From NCBI GenBank assembly GCA_032716605.1, contig CM064501.1, positions 25,575,014-25,639,013 on the forward strand: a DNA stretch of 64,000 nucleotides, written 5' to 3'. The position numbers and the translations under genes are program-made. The notes beneath the pieces are model-generated. The model did not search any database. It was not told the origin of the DNA and saw only the letters and a list, made by a program, of their open reading frames with translations. Positions 1 to 11,370 of this stretch are shown in pieces. This stretch comes from Paralithodes platypus (Eukaryota; Arthropoda; Malacostraca; Decapoda; Lithodidae). Every line of letters starts with the position of its first letter. The stretch's first letter is position 1.

Positions 1-187
1 TTTGTGTCAGTAGGTTCGCCGCGGTGGTCTGGAGCAGTCATACGCTCGCTAGTCTCCTGCCACCACTTGTCTCTCTCTCTCAGCCACATTACGTGCTGAA
101 ATTGCCACTCGAGTTATGTCGAGCGCCGCCACATAGTCCAGCTTTATTTAACTCGACTTATGTTGCTCGCCGCTAATTAAGGGTTAA
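1..187 (-). mobile_element. TTAA-flanked miniature element M1 (partial)
   Basis: This is the terminal part of a miniature element, cut by the window edge. It is the reverse complement of part of the copy at 54639-55126 and related to 30793-31283. Its visible terminus reads, inward from the TTAA at 184-187, CCCTTAATTAGCGGC. It lies directly against gag codons of element 1, so it was inserted in that gene. TTAA targets and CCCT termini fit non-autonomous piggyBac-like elements. No transposase is present. Confidence 0.75.
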
Positions 188-717
188 AGCAGTTTTTCAA
201 ATGCACGGGCGGCGACCTGACGTTAAACCTTAAAGAAAAGCAACCAAAAACTCTACAGAAGGCAGCTGAGATGGCTGACCTCCGGCTATCACTAATTCGT
301 GGGTGCGGGTCTGCCCAGCGTAGTGAGGCAGGTAACAAGGGGCGTGACGCCCCACCCCCCCGAGTTATTGATATACCTTATGCAAACAAGTACAAGAGCC
401 ATGATACCAAGACTGACCACAAGACTAGCACCGTCCCATTTAAGAAGGGGCCGGGCCCTTCCCAGTACCAAGGGAAGCCCAAAGGGGAGTTGGAGTGTTA
501 TCATTGTCATAAAAAGGGGCACTTTGCAAGAGTCTGTCCTAGCAAACCACCTACAGCAGCTGTGTCTTTGGCCTGCAACATTGGTGTGTCTCCGAAGTCA
601 TCTGAGTTTGCCCGGGGCAGTTTGTCAGAGGCTGAGGCACAGCCAATGCAGAAGCACCTGGGAGGCTCGAACCCTGCTCAGGATGTTTTTGCGACCATAG
701 AGGGCGGGGTTGCGTGA
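188..717 (+). pseudogene. gag C-terminal part, element 1
   Basis: This encodes the end of the capsid region and the nucleocapsid. From 190 the codons read through the end of the SCAN-like segment (EQFFK region, then KTLQKAAEMADLRL), followed at 511-552 by one CCHC zinc knuckle, CYHCHKKGHFARVC (CX2CX4HX4C), which binds the element RNA. The upstream part is displaced by miniature element M1. The frame is lost near 686-690, where a run of five T replaces the six T seen in element A; with six T the protease frame would follow directly, suggesting a single gag-pol frame. Confidence 0.8.
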
Positions 718-2492
718 TGTGGGCGGGGCGCAAGCATGGAGTAGAGGTCTTGCGTGATACAGGTGCTTCCCAGACTCTGATGAAAAACTTGACTGGCTAC
801 CCTATAAACGCGGCTCGGGTGGTGGTGGTGCAGGGTATTAATGCAACTCGGTCATACCCGCTGGTGCGGTTGGAGTTGGAGGTGGATGGTGTGGCACGTG
901 AATTGGATGTCGAGATTGTCGAGAAACTGCCAGTGGAGGGCGTCGACCTTTTTCTCGGAAACGACTTTGCAATGCCCGCTTCTGAGGTTCTACCCTTAGT
1001 CGTTGCCGAGAGGCCGGCCGACGTGAGTAGGGAAGAGCAAGAGTGGGTCGAGAGGTGCCAGACACATCCCATGGCGTGTGTTGTCACCCGAGCTCGGGCA
1101 GCTAAAGTGTCACAGCCTAGTCCTCCGTCTTCAGACCAGCGGAGGAACGATCAACAGGAGGAGGCTAAAGCTGGAGTTGGTTTTAAGAGTTTTGACTCGG
1201 CGGCTCTCCTGGGTGATTCAGTATTAGCACCATTACTTAATTCTGGAGTAGCCCCTGGCCCTATCATCGAGAGTGACGAGGCTGGGCATGACGAGTCTCC
1301 ACGACAGCAACGTTATGTACATCGAGAGAGACAGAGGGAGCAGCCCAGTATCGGGGAAGGTCATGCATTGCTCCGGGAGCAGTTAGATCGCTTGGCACCC
1401 TCAGATATACGTCGGTTGAAACTAGAGGACCCTGAGCTCCAAACGTGTGCTAATGGAGCTGTAGAGCTCGACGAGGACGGTGATGCACAGCCAGGAGATT
1501 TTTTTTATTTAGAAGGCATCCTCTATAGGCGTTTTCAAGACCCTAAACGTAGTTGGCAAGAGGGGTCCGGAGTAGTGGACCAGTTGGTGGTGCCACGGGA
1601 GTGCAGGGATAGCCTACTGAGGTTGGCGCATGACATACCACTGGCAGGACATCTAGGAGTGAGAAAAACGGTGGCGGCTTTAGAAAAATTGTTTTGGTGG
1701 CCGGGGTTGAAGGGGCAGGTGGTAACCTGGATAGCAAGGTGTCATACGTGCCAGAGGGTTGGAAAACCTAACCAAACAATTCCGAGAGCCCCGTTGCACC
1801 CCATTCCTGTCAGTGGACCGCCCTTCAGTAAGGTCATCATTGATATGGTCGGGCCCCTAACCCCTGCTAGTGCCGGTAATAAATTTCTATTAACTATCAT
1901 GGATGTGGCCACTCGTTATCCTGATGCATATCCAATGAGAAATGGCACGGCGAAAACTGTTGTCCGGAACCTGCTCTTGTATTGCTCGCGGTATGGTTAC
2001 CCGCAAGAGGTTTTTGTTCGCGGCAAGAGAATTACCTGGAGAGAGTCTCGGTTTGAGCGGGCTAAAGAGGTGTGCGGGTTTGTGGTGGATGGCAGTACTT
2101 ACCGTTGCAATGTGATGCCATATGGTCTGAAAAATGCACCGGCCACTTTCCAGAGCTTAATGAACGACATCGTAGCAGACATCCCAAACTGTACTGTCTA
2201 CCTTGATGACGTGATCATTTATGACAACGATTTCCAAAGTCACTGTGAGCACATAGAAGCCTTATTTAGTCAACTTAGTAAAGCAGGCTTGGTGGTTAAT
2301 CTGGGCAAGTGTGACTTTGTGCAAGCCACGGTGCAGTATCTGGGGTTTGTGGTTGGGTTAGGGCAGGTGAGCCCGCCCCAACAGAAGATACAGGCTATCG
2401 ACTTGTTCCCCAGGCCGACCACCAAGCGGCAGATCATGAGATTTTTGGGCATGATTGGGTATTACCGCCGCTTTATAAGAGGTTATTCTACT
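714..2492 (+). pseudogene. pol of element 1: protease, integrase fused to RT by deletion
   Basis: The protein starts with a retropepsin-like protease (active site LRDTGAS near residue 17, then GVDLFLGNDF). Next come the HHCC zinc finger of integrase (GHLGV ... CHTCQRVGK) and the start of the integrase core (IIDMVGPL with the first catalytic Asp). After YGYPQEV near residue 435 the sequence jumps to RT (RAKEVCGFVVDG, MPYGLKNAPATF, YLDDVIIY). The second Asp and the Glu of integrase, its C-terminus and the N-terminal RT motifs are deleted. The frame continues to GYYRRFIRGYS, where a LINE fragment interrupts it. Integrase lies upstream of RT. Confidence 0.85.
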
Positions 2493-2813
2493 TTGGATAC
2501 CTTTGGATGTGTTCGCCGCTCCTCTAGCGGCACCAAGGAGCGCGACGCCCCTCGTTATGGGTGGTGATTTGGTGCAGTAGACTGTTTGAAGCGACAGCTC
2601 GCTCCCTTGCGAGGATGGGCTCGTCTGGCACTTTTTGCAGTTCGTCATCTAGGGCTCTCTTGAAGTTGTCTAACGAAATGTCCCTCATGTCTCTTACTCG
2701 CCGTGGGAGTTTGTTGAAGAGACGTGGGCCTCTGTGTGATAACCAGCCCTCTCGCAGAGAGCCCATAGCACCCCTGTTATTCATCCGGGGGATTTCGCAT
2801 TCCCAGCCTCTCC
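2493..2813 (-). mobile_element. 5'-truncated LINE fragment in RT of element 1
   Basis: A 321-bp insertion lies between direct repeats TCTACT (2487-2492 and 2814-2819), which I read as its target duplication. On the minus strand it encodes, from about 2784 to 2524, the C-terminal tail of a non-LTR reverse transcriptase: a conserved WLSHRGPRLFNKLP segment followed by a NFKRALDDEL helix, a tail typical of Jockey/CR1-type LINE proteins. It ends with a CCAAAGGTATCCAAAG tail. I cannot name the clade from this short tail. Confidence 0.75.
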
Positions 2814-3342
2814 TCTACTGTGTTAGCTCCTTTGACAGATCTACTAGCTAAAGATAAAAAGTTCCGCTGGGCACCTGAGTGTGAGCAGGTGTTTCGAGTA
2901 GTTAAACACCTTTTATGCACTCACCCTATCCTCAGGGCCCCGGACTTTGAACGACCATTTCAGTTGGCGACTGATGCCAGCGGAGTAGGGGCTGGTGCCG
3001 TACTTTTGCAGACAGACGAGGAAGGTCTTGAGCATCCAGTCAGTTTCTTTTCAAAGAAATTTAATTCAGCACAGAAAAAACTATTCGGTTGTTGAAAAGG
3101 AACTGCTGGCAATCGTGTTAGCGCTCAGACACTTTGAGGTCTATGTTCCTGCCTATGGGCCAATCGTGGTAGTGTATACCGACCACCACCCGCTTAAATT
3201 CCTCAATCAATTCCACAACCGGAATATGAGGCTGACCAGATGGTCGCTCATGTTGCAAGAGTACAACTTAGACATTCGCCATATTGCCGGTTGTGAGAAT
3301 GTGATTGCGGACTGTTTGTCGCGGGTGGAGGATCCGGGGTAA
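2814..3342 (+). pseudogene. RT thumb/connection and RNase H of element 1
   Basis: This continues the pol of element 1 after the LINE insertion. APLTDLLAKDKKF and CTHPILRAPDF are connection-domain motifs, and LATDASGVGAGAV begins RNase H, with TDHHPLKF and the final IRHIAGCENVIADCLSR motif. The frame breaks near 3077-3085 in an A run (six A; five would restore the family sequence). The stop at 3340 ends the element's coding region in the same place as in element A. Confidence 0.85.
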
Positions 3343-3830
3343 GCTACCACAGTATGTTGGTATAGCCTCCTGTCTTGGCTCGCGGTGTATTTTTGCGCTG
3401 GTGCTTGTTGGCTCGCGTGTGTAGCATCAGCGTAGGGTCGCAGGGCAGGAGTTGTTGGCTTTGATTAGACGAAAATTAGGCTACATCTATAGTAGCCGCC
3501 AAAAACAACATTAAAATAAAATATGAAAAATTAAATAAAAACTTTCTTTTTAATAATTAATTTTAAGATAATATTGTAGCTGAGTACTGAGTGCAGATGA
3601 TTTTCTCTCAGTAGGCTGTGCTTCTTAAAGCTCGCTCTGGGAGCACAATGTTATGAATTAATGTATTATGTTTGGGAAGGGTGATAAGATTTTTTTATAT
3701 ATAAAATATTGTTGTATTTTTTTTTGGAGACTGAGCTTGCATTCCATGAGTGGCAGAGTGGATAGGAGTGGCAGATTCTAGCAACATTCTGCCTGTTGAG
3801 ATATGGGCTCATGGTTGAGTGTCCCATATC

Positions 3831-3843
3831 TTGGGGGGGGGGG
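3831..3843 (+). promoter_or_regulatory. Polypurine tract of element 1
   Basis: TT followed by an eleven-G run lies immediately before the LTR start TGACGCC. The equivalent site in element A is TTGGGGGAGG. The long G run probably reflects slippage that also removed the first TG of the LTR (family start TGTGACG). Confidence 0.7.
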
Positions 3844-5522
3844 TGACGCCTCCCGGCGCTAGCAGAATGGTTGCGTGGGGCATTGCGGCTCGCTAGCGCT
3901 CGCCAGGATGGGGGGATGGGCTACAGTTGTCCTAGAATGATCTGCTCTCTTTTATTAGTGTCGTGTTGCCACAGAAAGTCTAGAAATGGTCTTTGTTTTG
4001 GTCTGTGACCGCGCCCTATATTTTATATTCGCTATAATATAAATGTTGCTTGTGTGGGAGGCGAGCGAGAGCGGGTGAGGGGGTACACCTGGCAGCGGAA
4101 TAAGTTATCACGCGGCTCGCTTGGGCGCTGACGGCGTTGGCGGCCGGGTGGTCAACTAGTCCCTGCTCATCGCGGCCTCGTGTTTTTTACCAGCTCAGAG
4201 TTGGCCTGACACGCGTATCGTCTACATCCTTTGCAATTCTGTCCCACATACTCGCCACTTTGCATACTATTTCTCTCTCTCGACTTCTCCTTTCTCATTC
4301 TCTAATCTTTATTAAACTCAACATCCCTTCTGGTTTCAGCATAGACGTTCACCGTCGGCCAGTCGTATTGTACGCGAAGCTCTCAGATATTTCCATGTAT
4401 TAGGCTTTAATGAGGTTTGGAGAGACGGACTTTTCCGTGTGTGTCCTCTCTCGGGAAGGTTGTAGACCGGTATATGTCTCCCTGGCAGGGTGTTGAGTGA
4501 TTCTGCTTAGTTATTTAAAGCTAGACTAGGGGTAAGGTTACTGTGTCGTTGTCTCCGATGTGTGCAGTGTTAGCTAAGCCCTGCACGACATCGACAGGTA
4601 CTGTGGGAGCCTGGGTTGTCTTCGGGTGGGTTTACTTTGCGAGCACAGCACTGTGGTGTGAGAGGGCCATAGCCTATCCCTCACAACATAGTGCTGCCTC
4701 TTTGTGTTGACTTCTGAGGGATCGCCAGGATAGAACTAGGTACTAGAGACCTAGATTTATCAAGAGAGCATCCCCGTCATATAACGTAATCTTCATTATA
4801 CCAACGTTAGGCTATGAGCCGCATGCTCTCCCATTGTTGCCCTGCCTTGATACCCCAGCTAGGCTTTATTAACCGAGCAGACACTGGTTAGAGATAAGCC
4901 CCCATTATTATATGTATGCCACATTATTATTCACTGCACTTTTGAGCCGAGGTTGTTGTTGAGTTGCACAACCCTAGTAGGCTGTTGCGTTGTGTCACAA
5001 AGCATTTCTTTAGTTGTCGAGCATTACTATCTTTGCGCAGTCTTTATTATTCGCCTGCCTATTATTACTATACGTCCTAGTATTTATTGTGACCCGTATT
5101 CTGCATTATAATTGTTCAAGATTCTTTACGAACATCTTCCCAGCATCAGACTTATTTCAGAAGTTTCCAGTTGATGTTGCAGGACTAGCATTGCACTTTC
5201 TTTAATACAGGAGTGCCAGTTATTTGAGTATCTACCGTAACGTTAATTAATCACGTTACTTATCTTTTCTTTGTGTAACCTAAACGAGTAATCTTTTACT
5301 GTTTGAGGATAGGCTGTTTCATCGAGCGTCAGCCTAGTGTGTGTGCACCAGTTACCGAGTCATAGGATACCTCGTGGTCCAGGCACGACTCAGGGCGGTA
5401 ATGGTGTTTTGTTTTCCAGTGTTTAAGGCAGGGGTTGGATCTAGTGTTACCGTTGTTGCATTTTGCCATTATCTAGTCCAATGTTGAAGAGCCCTGTGTC
5501 TTTGAGAACCTGGATCGTAACA
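3844..5522 (+). repeat. 3' LTR of element 1
   Basis: It begins TGACGCC after the polypurine tract and ends CGTAACA, the same end as the LTR of element A. Internal blocks match the A LTR in order: a GCTAGACT..GGGGTAAGG block near 4521, a GGGTTGTCTTCG block near 4610, then the end AGAACCTGGATCGTAACA. It holds no credible gene; short open frames at 4137 and 5014 are chance. It is followed by 44 bp of the LTR of element B, placing element 1 inside B. Confidence 0.8.
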
Positions 5523-5566
5523 TCATTTATTCATGGTGTTGTGGGTTTGAACCCTAGTCCGTAACA
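5523..5566 (+). repeat. Remnant of the 5' LTR of element B
   Basis: The last 44 bp of the LTR, matching 27167-27210 with one or two differences and ending CCGTAACA. The rest of the 5' LTR lies beyond element 1 and outside the window. Confidence 0.8.
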
Positions 5567-5571
5567 TTATA

Positions 5572-5589
5572 TGGGGGCCTGTCCGGGAT
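5572..5589 (+). promoter_or_regulatory. Primer binding site of element B (tRNA-Pro-like)
   Basis: TGGGGGCCTGTCCGGGAT starts five bases after the LTR end. It matches the well-known tRNA-Pro primer site of murine gammaretroviruses at 16 of 18 positions, so a tRNA-Pro primer is likely. Confidence 0.65.
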
Positions 5590-5746
5590 TACCTTTTTGC
5601 TTTTATACAACAGATAATTGTTTTATCAGTGGTCAACTATGAATACTTATGATTTTGTGTGTCCTGTTTTGGTGTGATTTATAGTGTTTGTTTTGTGCAC
5701 TCTTGAACATCTCTTCTAAGACTGTTTGCTCTGTTTAGATTTCAGT

Positions 5747-7020
5747 ATGGATTTTAATATCGATGAGTTTGTTGAGAAACCTTCTTTGAGCACCTTGGCT
5801 GTTTCCCAGATAAAGAAAACTGATTGGATTGCATTAACCATCAAATATGGAGTTGCTCACAAATCCAGTATGACTAAAGCTGGGGTGAAGAAGTGTGTGG
5901 TCGATAAATTGGTAAGTGAGGAGTTGCTGCCACTTGAAGCCTATAGTTTATGCGCTGGTGATGGAGGTAGTGCATCAATGCTTATGATTAAAAAGATGGA
6001 ATTAGAGGAGGCAGCAAGACAGAGGGAGTATGAAAGAGAGAATGCCGAAAAACAGAGAATACATGAAAGAGAGATGAAAGCCCAAGAAAATGCTCAAAAG
6101 GAGCAAGATCGAATACAAAAGGAGCAAGATCGAATACATGAACTTGCAGTGTTGAGACTGAAGATTGAAGAAAGTGTGAAAGACAGAGAATTAAATGCAA
6201 ACAAATCTTTCTCGGACCTAGGAAGTCAGATATAATTTATGCCAAAATTTGATGAAACAGATGTTGAAAATGTTTTCAATCTCTTTGAACGTGTAGCAAA
6301 CCAGCTTAAATGGCCAACAGACCAGTGGAGTTTCTTTTCCCAAACCGCTTTCATAGGTAAAGCAAAGTTGATTTACTCTAATATCCCTAGTGATAGCATA
6401 GCTTACGATCATCCAAAAAAGACTATCTTGGAGGCTTATGACCAAGTTCCTGAAACTCATAGACAGAATTTCCGTAATCTAAAGCAGGAAGAGAAACAAT
6501 CCTATCTTGAGTTTGTCAAAGAAAAGGAATGGCTCTTTAATGCTAGGTTGAGGGCCAGTAAAGGAACTACTTTTGAACAACTCTGTCAGCCGGTTGTGTT
6601 AGAAGAAATTCTCCGCAAAGTTCCATTTTCCTTGAAATTGTATCTACAAGAGAGAGAAGTTACGAATGTAAACAAGGCAGCCACTTTGGCTGAAAATTAC
6701 AGGTTGACTCATGGTGACACTTTTTTCAGGCAGAAGCAGAAGGGGACTGACTCGTCTAGGAGTACTAGTGTCTCTAGCGGCAGTTTCCGAGGTGGTGGTG
6801 GAACTCGTGTACCAGGTGATGGGAATGGTTCTGGTGGCTCCCAGCCATCTACTAGGGTTACTTCTGGGAGCACTGTATCTGGTAAGACTGAACCAGGTAA
6901 AACACCAAACTTATCCAAACCTACTTTGATTTGTGCTTATTGTAAACAAACCGGTCATCACATTAGGGACTGTCCTAAGCTTAAAGGCACGGAAAGATGC
7001 CCAGAACAAGTTCTGACTAG
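5747..7020 (+). pseudogene. gag of element B
   Basis: I take the ATG at 5747 (MDFNIDEF) as start, since TTCAGT-ATG also precedes the gag start of element A. The order is an N-terminal domain, a charged coiled-coil segment rich in Glu, Gln, Lys and Arg (about residues 85-150, two repeats of QKEQDRI), a capsid-like region (VFNLFERVANQLKWP ... AYDQVPETHRQNFR) and a CCHC knuckle (CAYCKQTGHHIRDC). One in-frame TAA at 6233-6235 breaks it. The minus-strand CR1-like LINE cuts it just after the zinc knuckle near 7020; the phase resumes at 19416. Confidence 0.8.
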
Positions 7021-8035
7021 AACATAAGCAGATAAGAACATAAGAAAATGGGAGTCTTCAAAAAGCCTATCGGCCCACACAAGGCAGATCCCTGTCACAC
7101 CCAACCCCAATTACATAACAACATAAGGTCATAAGATCGCGGGAAACTACATATGACCATGCGGCCCACATGAAGCAGCTCCAATTTACACCCAGCCCAT
7201 ATCACCCATATAGGAATCCAACTTATGCTTAAAGCTTTCAACTGTTTCTGAGCTAATTACTGTTCTGGGCAGTGCATTCCACATGTTAACAACTCTATTA
7301 CCAAACCAGTGCTTTCCTAAATCTAAACTTATCTAACTTGAAACCATTTGAGCGAGTTATGTCGCCGTTCTTTAGCTTTAATGCCTCATCTATATCGCCC
7401 TTATTTAAACCTTTTATCCACTTTAATACCTCTATCATGTCTGCCCTACATCTTCGTCTCTCTAGTGAGTGCAAGCCTTAAGACTTTAAACCTCTCCTCA
7501 TACGATCAATTTATAATATTATGTATCTGTTTAGTCATTCTTCTTAGGACTGCCTCTAAAGGGTCGATATCCATTCTATAATAAGGGCACCAAAATTGAA
7601 CAGCATAGTCTAAATGGGGTCTTAGAAGAGCTAAGTATAGTTTTAAGAACACTTCAGCAGTCCTGTTGCTAACACTCCTAGATATGAATCCTAGAATTCT
7701 ATTTGCCCTATTCCTAACACTTACACACTGTTTTCTGGGTTTCAGATCATTACTAACGAGCACCCCCAGATCCTTCTCACACTCTGAGTTATCCAATTCT
7801 ACATTGTCTAGTTTGTATTTAGCATCTAAATTACGATTTCCAATCCTTAATACCTTACATTTGTCTACATTGATATTCATCTGCCAATGTATGGACCACT
7901 TGTGCAAGTGATCGAGATAATTTTGAAGACATTCCCTGTCACTAGCTGACTCTATTATCCTACCTATTTTAGTATCATCAGCAAATTTACTGATCCTACT
8001 CTTTATGCCTGAGTCAAGATAATTTATGTAGATAA
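7021..8035 (-). mobile_element. CR1-like LINE F, 3' part
   Basis: This is the 3' half of a minus-strand LINE in the gag of element B. Read on the minus strand it encodes the end of RT (ISKFADDTKIG, then the CR1-type tail with ILGFISRSVSNRTAEV and HLDYAVQFWCPYYR), a 3' UTR that matches the UTRs of the LINEs at 24650 and 46832, and a tail built of TTCTTATG-like octamers at 7021-7047, the microsatellite-type tail expected of CR1. It is broken by element A at 8035, after a fully preserved YIN motif. Several in-frame stops show it was already decaying. Confidence 0.85.
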
Positions 8036-9894
8036 TGTGACGCATGTCCAGTGTGAGCATGCTGTACAGAACGCCTAGTCATGCCCCACTCTCGCTAGGA
8101 TCGTCAGGGCAGGAACTTTGGCTGTAGTCTATGTAGAGTTTCCTAACTTAGTTCATGTGAGCCGTTGTACTATAAGTAATATGAATATGTATTTTGTTTT
8201 CATCTGAGTCAACGAGTTCTATTTTATATCATTAGTTATAAGTATTGTGTGTAAAACTTATTTGTAATGATGGGAGAAGCGGCAGCCACAGTTGGGGGTC
8301 AGTGGGTGCGCCATGCGGGAGGTGGGCCTAACTCACTAGCACTCCCCCCCCCCTCCCCCCTCCCCTCAGTGCTAGGAAAGCCTTTGTCTATCCCAGAGGA
8401 GAGAGAGAAATTACGTAATGATTGTCAGTGGGCGGTCCTTAGTAGTTCACGTTGGGCTCACTAGAGGGCCGAGTATAAAAAGGGAAGTCTAGCCATTTTT
8501 TGATCAGAACTCATTAGGCAGAGCGACTTCTCATTTCCCTTGCTAACTATATATATTCTTCTGACTGATGTGAACTTTCTCTACTACCTTACATTCTTAT
8601 CTCCTCTTTTCCCTACCCTTTTTAACTTCCATGGTCCCGTTGGTGCAGAGCTAGTCAGCCAACGTATTATCGCTTGAGTTCTCGAGATACATGCCTATTA
8701 GATAGCCTATTTTGGAAGGGTTAACTTAGAATAGGATTGATTTATGTTTGTTGCACTTGTCTATGCATTTCCCTGTGTGTTATTATTATTATTCCTGGTT
8801 TCTGCTAGTCTAGGTAATGCTAGACTGGGGGTAAGGCTTTTCTGTGTTACGAGTTGTTGTTTGATGCAGTGGTTAAGCGATAAACCTGCATACTCGTTTC
8901 GGTTCAGTGAAGCCTAGGTTGTCTTCGCGGCTGACTGTGTTGAGTTAATAATTTACAGTGCGTGAGGGCAAGAGCCTAACCACCCTGTATTTTATTAACA
9001 GCTTGTTTTTACTTTGTCAAGGAGCCGGGAGAAAACCAGATACAAGGGATCTGGATTTCTCAAAGTGCACTTGTTAGTGTTAACGTAATACTTTAAACAG
9101 TTGTGAGGACTTCGCTAGGCTACGAGCCGTTTTTGCTCAGTCACTGCTACCTTTTGCCCACAGTACCCCAGCTAGACTTTACTCGATTAGTAGATACAGA
9201 ATAGTATTGAAGCTTTCCTTATGTATGATATTGTTTATGCACTATTGATTTCATGTGTTGCAAGCTTGGCTACTTTAGTGATTAGTGGCCCACGAGCACA
9301 ATCCGAGTAGGCTATTGCCGTTGCATTTGCGGAGTACTTCTTTTTAATGTTTGCCATTTACTATTGCATATTCTTTTAATTATTCTTATGCCAATTTAAA
9401 CCTGTAATAGTATTTAATTGCCAGTGTTTTTCTTATTGAATTACTGTTCAAAATCCGATACGTACTTCTTACGAGCATCCGAGAAGCATCTAACTTTTTT
9501 CAGAAGATTCCTTGCTCGATGCTTAAGGACTATTAATTAACGTAACGTAATAGTGCCGATCCGAAGTAGAGGGTGGAGGACTTCTTAAGTTCTTAGTCAA
9601 GGGTGGATTACTTCGGCTTCGGCCAACACTATTCTTTGGTGTTGTTGTTTCTTACTTCTTTGTTTGATTGTTGACCAGACTAGAGAATTCCTGTCTCTTT
9701 ATTAGTCTGTTGTTGAACACTAGTACCGAGTTCTTGTATACCCCGTTATAGCAGATTGAACTCTGGAGGGTATTGGTGTTTTTTGTTCGGCTGGCAGTAC
9801 TCAGGGGTTGGGATCGTGTGTTTCCGTTGTGGCAGCGAGCCGTATTAGAGTCCTGATTGAGAGCCCTTGTGTACCCGAGTGCCAGGTCGTAACA
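8036..9894 (+). repeat. 5' LTR of element A
   Basis: 1859 bp, TGTGACGCATG to CAGGTCGTAACA. It contains a clear core promoter and no credible gene. The open frame at 8267-8464 is low-complexity C-rich LTR sequence and is present unchanged in the other LTR. Confidence 0.93.
8474..8481 (+). promoter_or_regulatory. TATA box of element A 5' LTR
   Basis: TATAAAAA, with TCAGAACTCATTAG initiator-like sequence about 25-30 bases downstream. This probably marks the U3/R border near 8505. The same box is at 16046-16053 in the 3' LTR. Confidence 0.7.
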
Positions 9895-9896
9895 AA

Positions 9897-9914
9897 TGGC
9901 GACCTTGCTTAGGA
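9897..9914 (+). promoter_or_regulatory. Primer binding site of element A
   Basis: TGGCGACCTTGCTTAGGA begins two bases after the LTR and starts with the TGG expected for the complement of a tRNA 3' CCA end. I cannot name the tRNA. Confidence 0.55.
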
Positions 9915-10107
9915 TTTTGTGAACAGTATAAATTTTTGCAGAGTTGTACAACATTTGTTTGTTTGTATTTTAGCGTGCATATTGAAGAATATTTGTTTTT
10001 GTATGGCAATTAGTAAAGCATTTAAGAGACTCCAGTTAATTTAGTAATTAGTGCTTGCATAGGAAGTTAAACACTTTTGTCTCGAGAATTTTTTTGTGGA
10101 CTTCAGT

Positions 10108-11370
10108 ATGTCGTGCATTAGCACTGACGATGAGCGAGAGATGCCATTTGAAGGTGTGCCGTTAGTAACCAGTGAGGAGGATGCTAGAGTTTTTGTGAGT
10201 AAGCGGTACCACGTGACGGAGGAGAGGCTGACTGGGGTGGATGTTTGTGGCTTGCACCTGATAGCCAAGGTTTTGGGAATTTCCAATGTAGTAGGGATGT
10301 CCAAGGGGGAGCTGATTTCCTGGGTGTTGCGTGGGCGACATGGGGTTTCGGAGGAGAGGGCGTTTGGGGGGGTTCCTCCCCAGATCCCCTCTCACTCGAC
10401 TCCCACAGTGCCGTCCACTCAGTTACCGGAGGTTAGCACTCTCCCACAGAGGGATGAGAATTGGCAGATTGGAGTGCCCTCGGGTGGTGCACATGGTGGT
10501 TCCCCAGTTTTTGCCCCCCCTCCTTCAGTAGTGGCAGCTCCCTCTTCCTGTCTGTCTCCAGATATGGTATTTAGACTTGAGCTTGCTAAGATTGAGGCTA
10601 GGAAGCAGGAGGATGAGACCAGGAGGCATGAAAATGAGACCAGGAGGCAGGAGGATGAGACGAGGAGGCATGAGATTGAGGTTAGGAGGCATGAGGCTGA
10701 GCTTAAGTACGACTCGGAGAAATATTGTGCTAAATTAGATTTAGATAAGTCTCGTGCAGAGTCGACAGGGACTTGGATGGGCCGTGAGGGCCAAGTAAGA
10801 GAACAGTCCTTGGCCCAATTAGTCAAATTGGTGCCGGTATTTAGTGAAACTGAAGTCACAGAATTTTTTAATCGTTTTGAGAAGAAATGTAGGGAGCATA
10901 ATTGGCCTGAAGAGAAGTGGGCAGCTCTAGTCTCCTCAAGACTTACGGGTAAGGGTCTGAAGGCTTATGATGCACTGCCTTTAGAGTCTTGCATTGACTA
11001 CCCAGAATTGAAGAGAGCTGTCCTACGGGCATACGAGTTGCAACCGGAAACATATCGATTGAAGTTTCGGGGTGTTACAAAGACTAGGGAGGTGACCTTT
11101 CTTGAACATGCCCGGGACTTAAAAGATGCACTTAAAAACTGGACACGTTCTGAGAAAGCTGAGACGGCCGAACAGTTGACTGAGCTGTTTCTGCTCGAGC
11201 AGTTTTATAAGTGTACTGGTGCAGAAATGACTTTAACTATTAAAGAAAAGAACCCAAAAACTCTACAGGAGGCAGCTGAGATGGCTGACCTCCGGCTATC
11301 ACTAATTCGTGGGTGCGGGTCTGCCCAGCGTAGTGAGGCAGGTAACAAGGGGCGTGACGCCCCACCCCCC
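10108..11370 (+). CDS. gag of element A, matrix/capsid part with SCAN-like C-terminus
   Basis: Start ATG at 10108 (MSCISTDDEREM). The N-terminal domain is followed by a Pro-rich linker (about 95-150), a highly charged helical stretch of repeated ETRRxE units (about 160-205), and a capsid-like region (FFNRFEKKCREHNWPEEKW ... AVLRAYELQPETYRLKFR). The last segment, AEQLTELFLLEQFYKC then NPKTLQEAAEMADLRL, has the spacing and LLEQF motif of the SCAN domain, which is known to derive from Gmr1-like gag. The frame breaks in the C run at 11364-11370 (one C fewer than element 1), just before the nucleocapsid. Confidence 0.88.

Larger units (their letters stand above)
188..5522 (+). mobile_element. Element 1: Gmr1-like LTR retrotransposon, 5' end outside window
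   Basis: The order visible is gag C-terminus, protease, integrase, RT, RNase H, polypurine tract, 3' LTR. It is closely related to element A at 8036-17463; the stretch 230-1740 is almost base for base the same as 11240-12710. It is dead: one frameshift in gag/pol, an internal deletion fusing integrase to RT, a LINE fragment in RT and a frameshift in RNase H. It sits in the 5' LTR of element B, because 44 bp of the B LTR end (5523-5566) follow its 3' LTR. Confidence 0.85.

Noticed and set aside
797..1087. Ser/Thr-rich minus-strand frames, repeated at 11807-12097 and 53761-54018
   Set aside because: They are antisense shadows of the protease coding region, conserved only because the sense protein is.
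8267..8464. 65-residue open frame, present identically at 15839-16036
   Set aside because: The identity is due to the two LTRs of element A; the frame is C-rich LTR sequence upstream of the TATA box.
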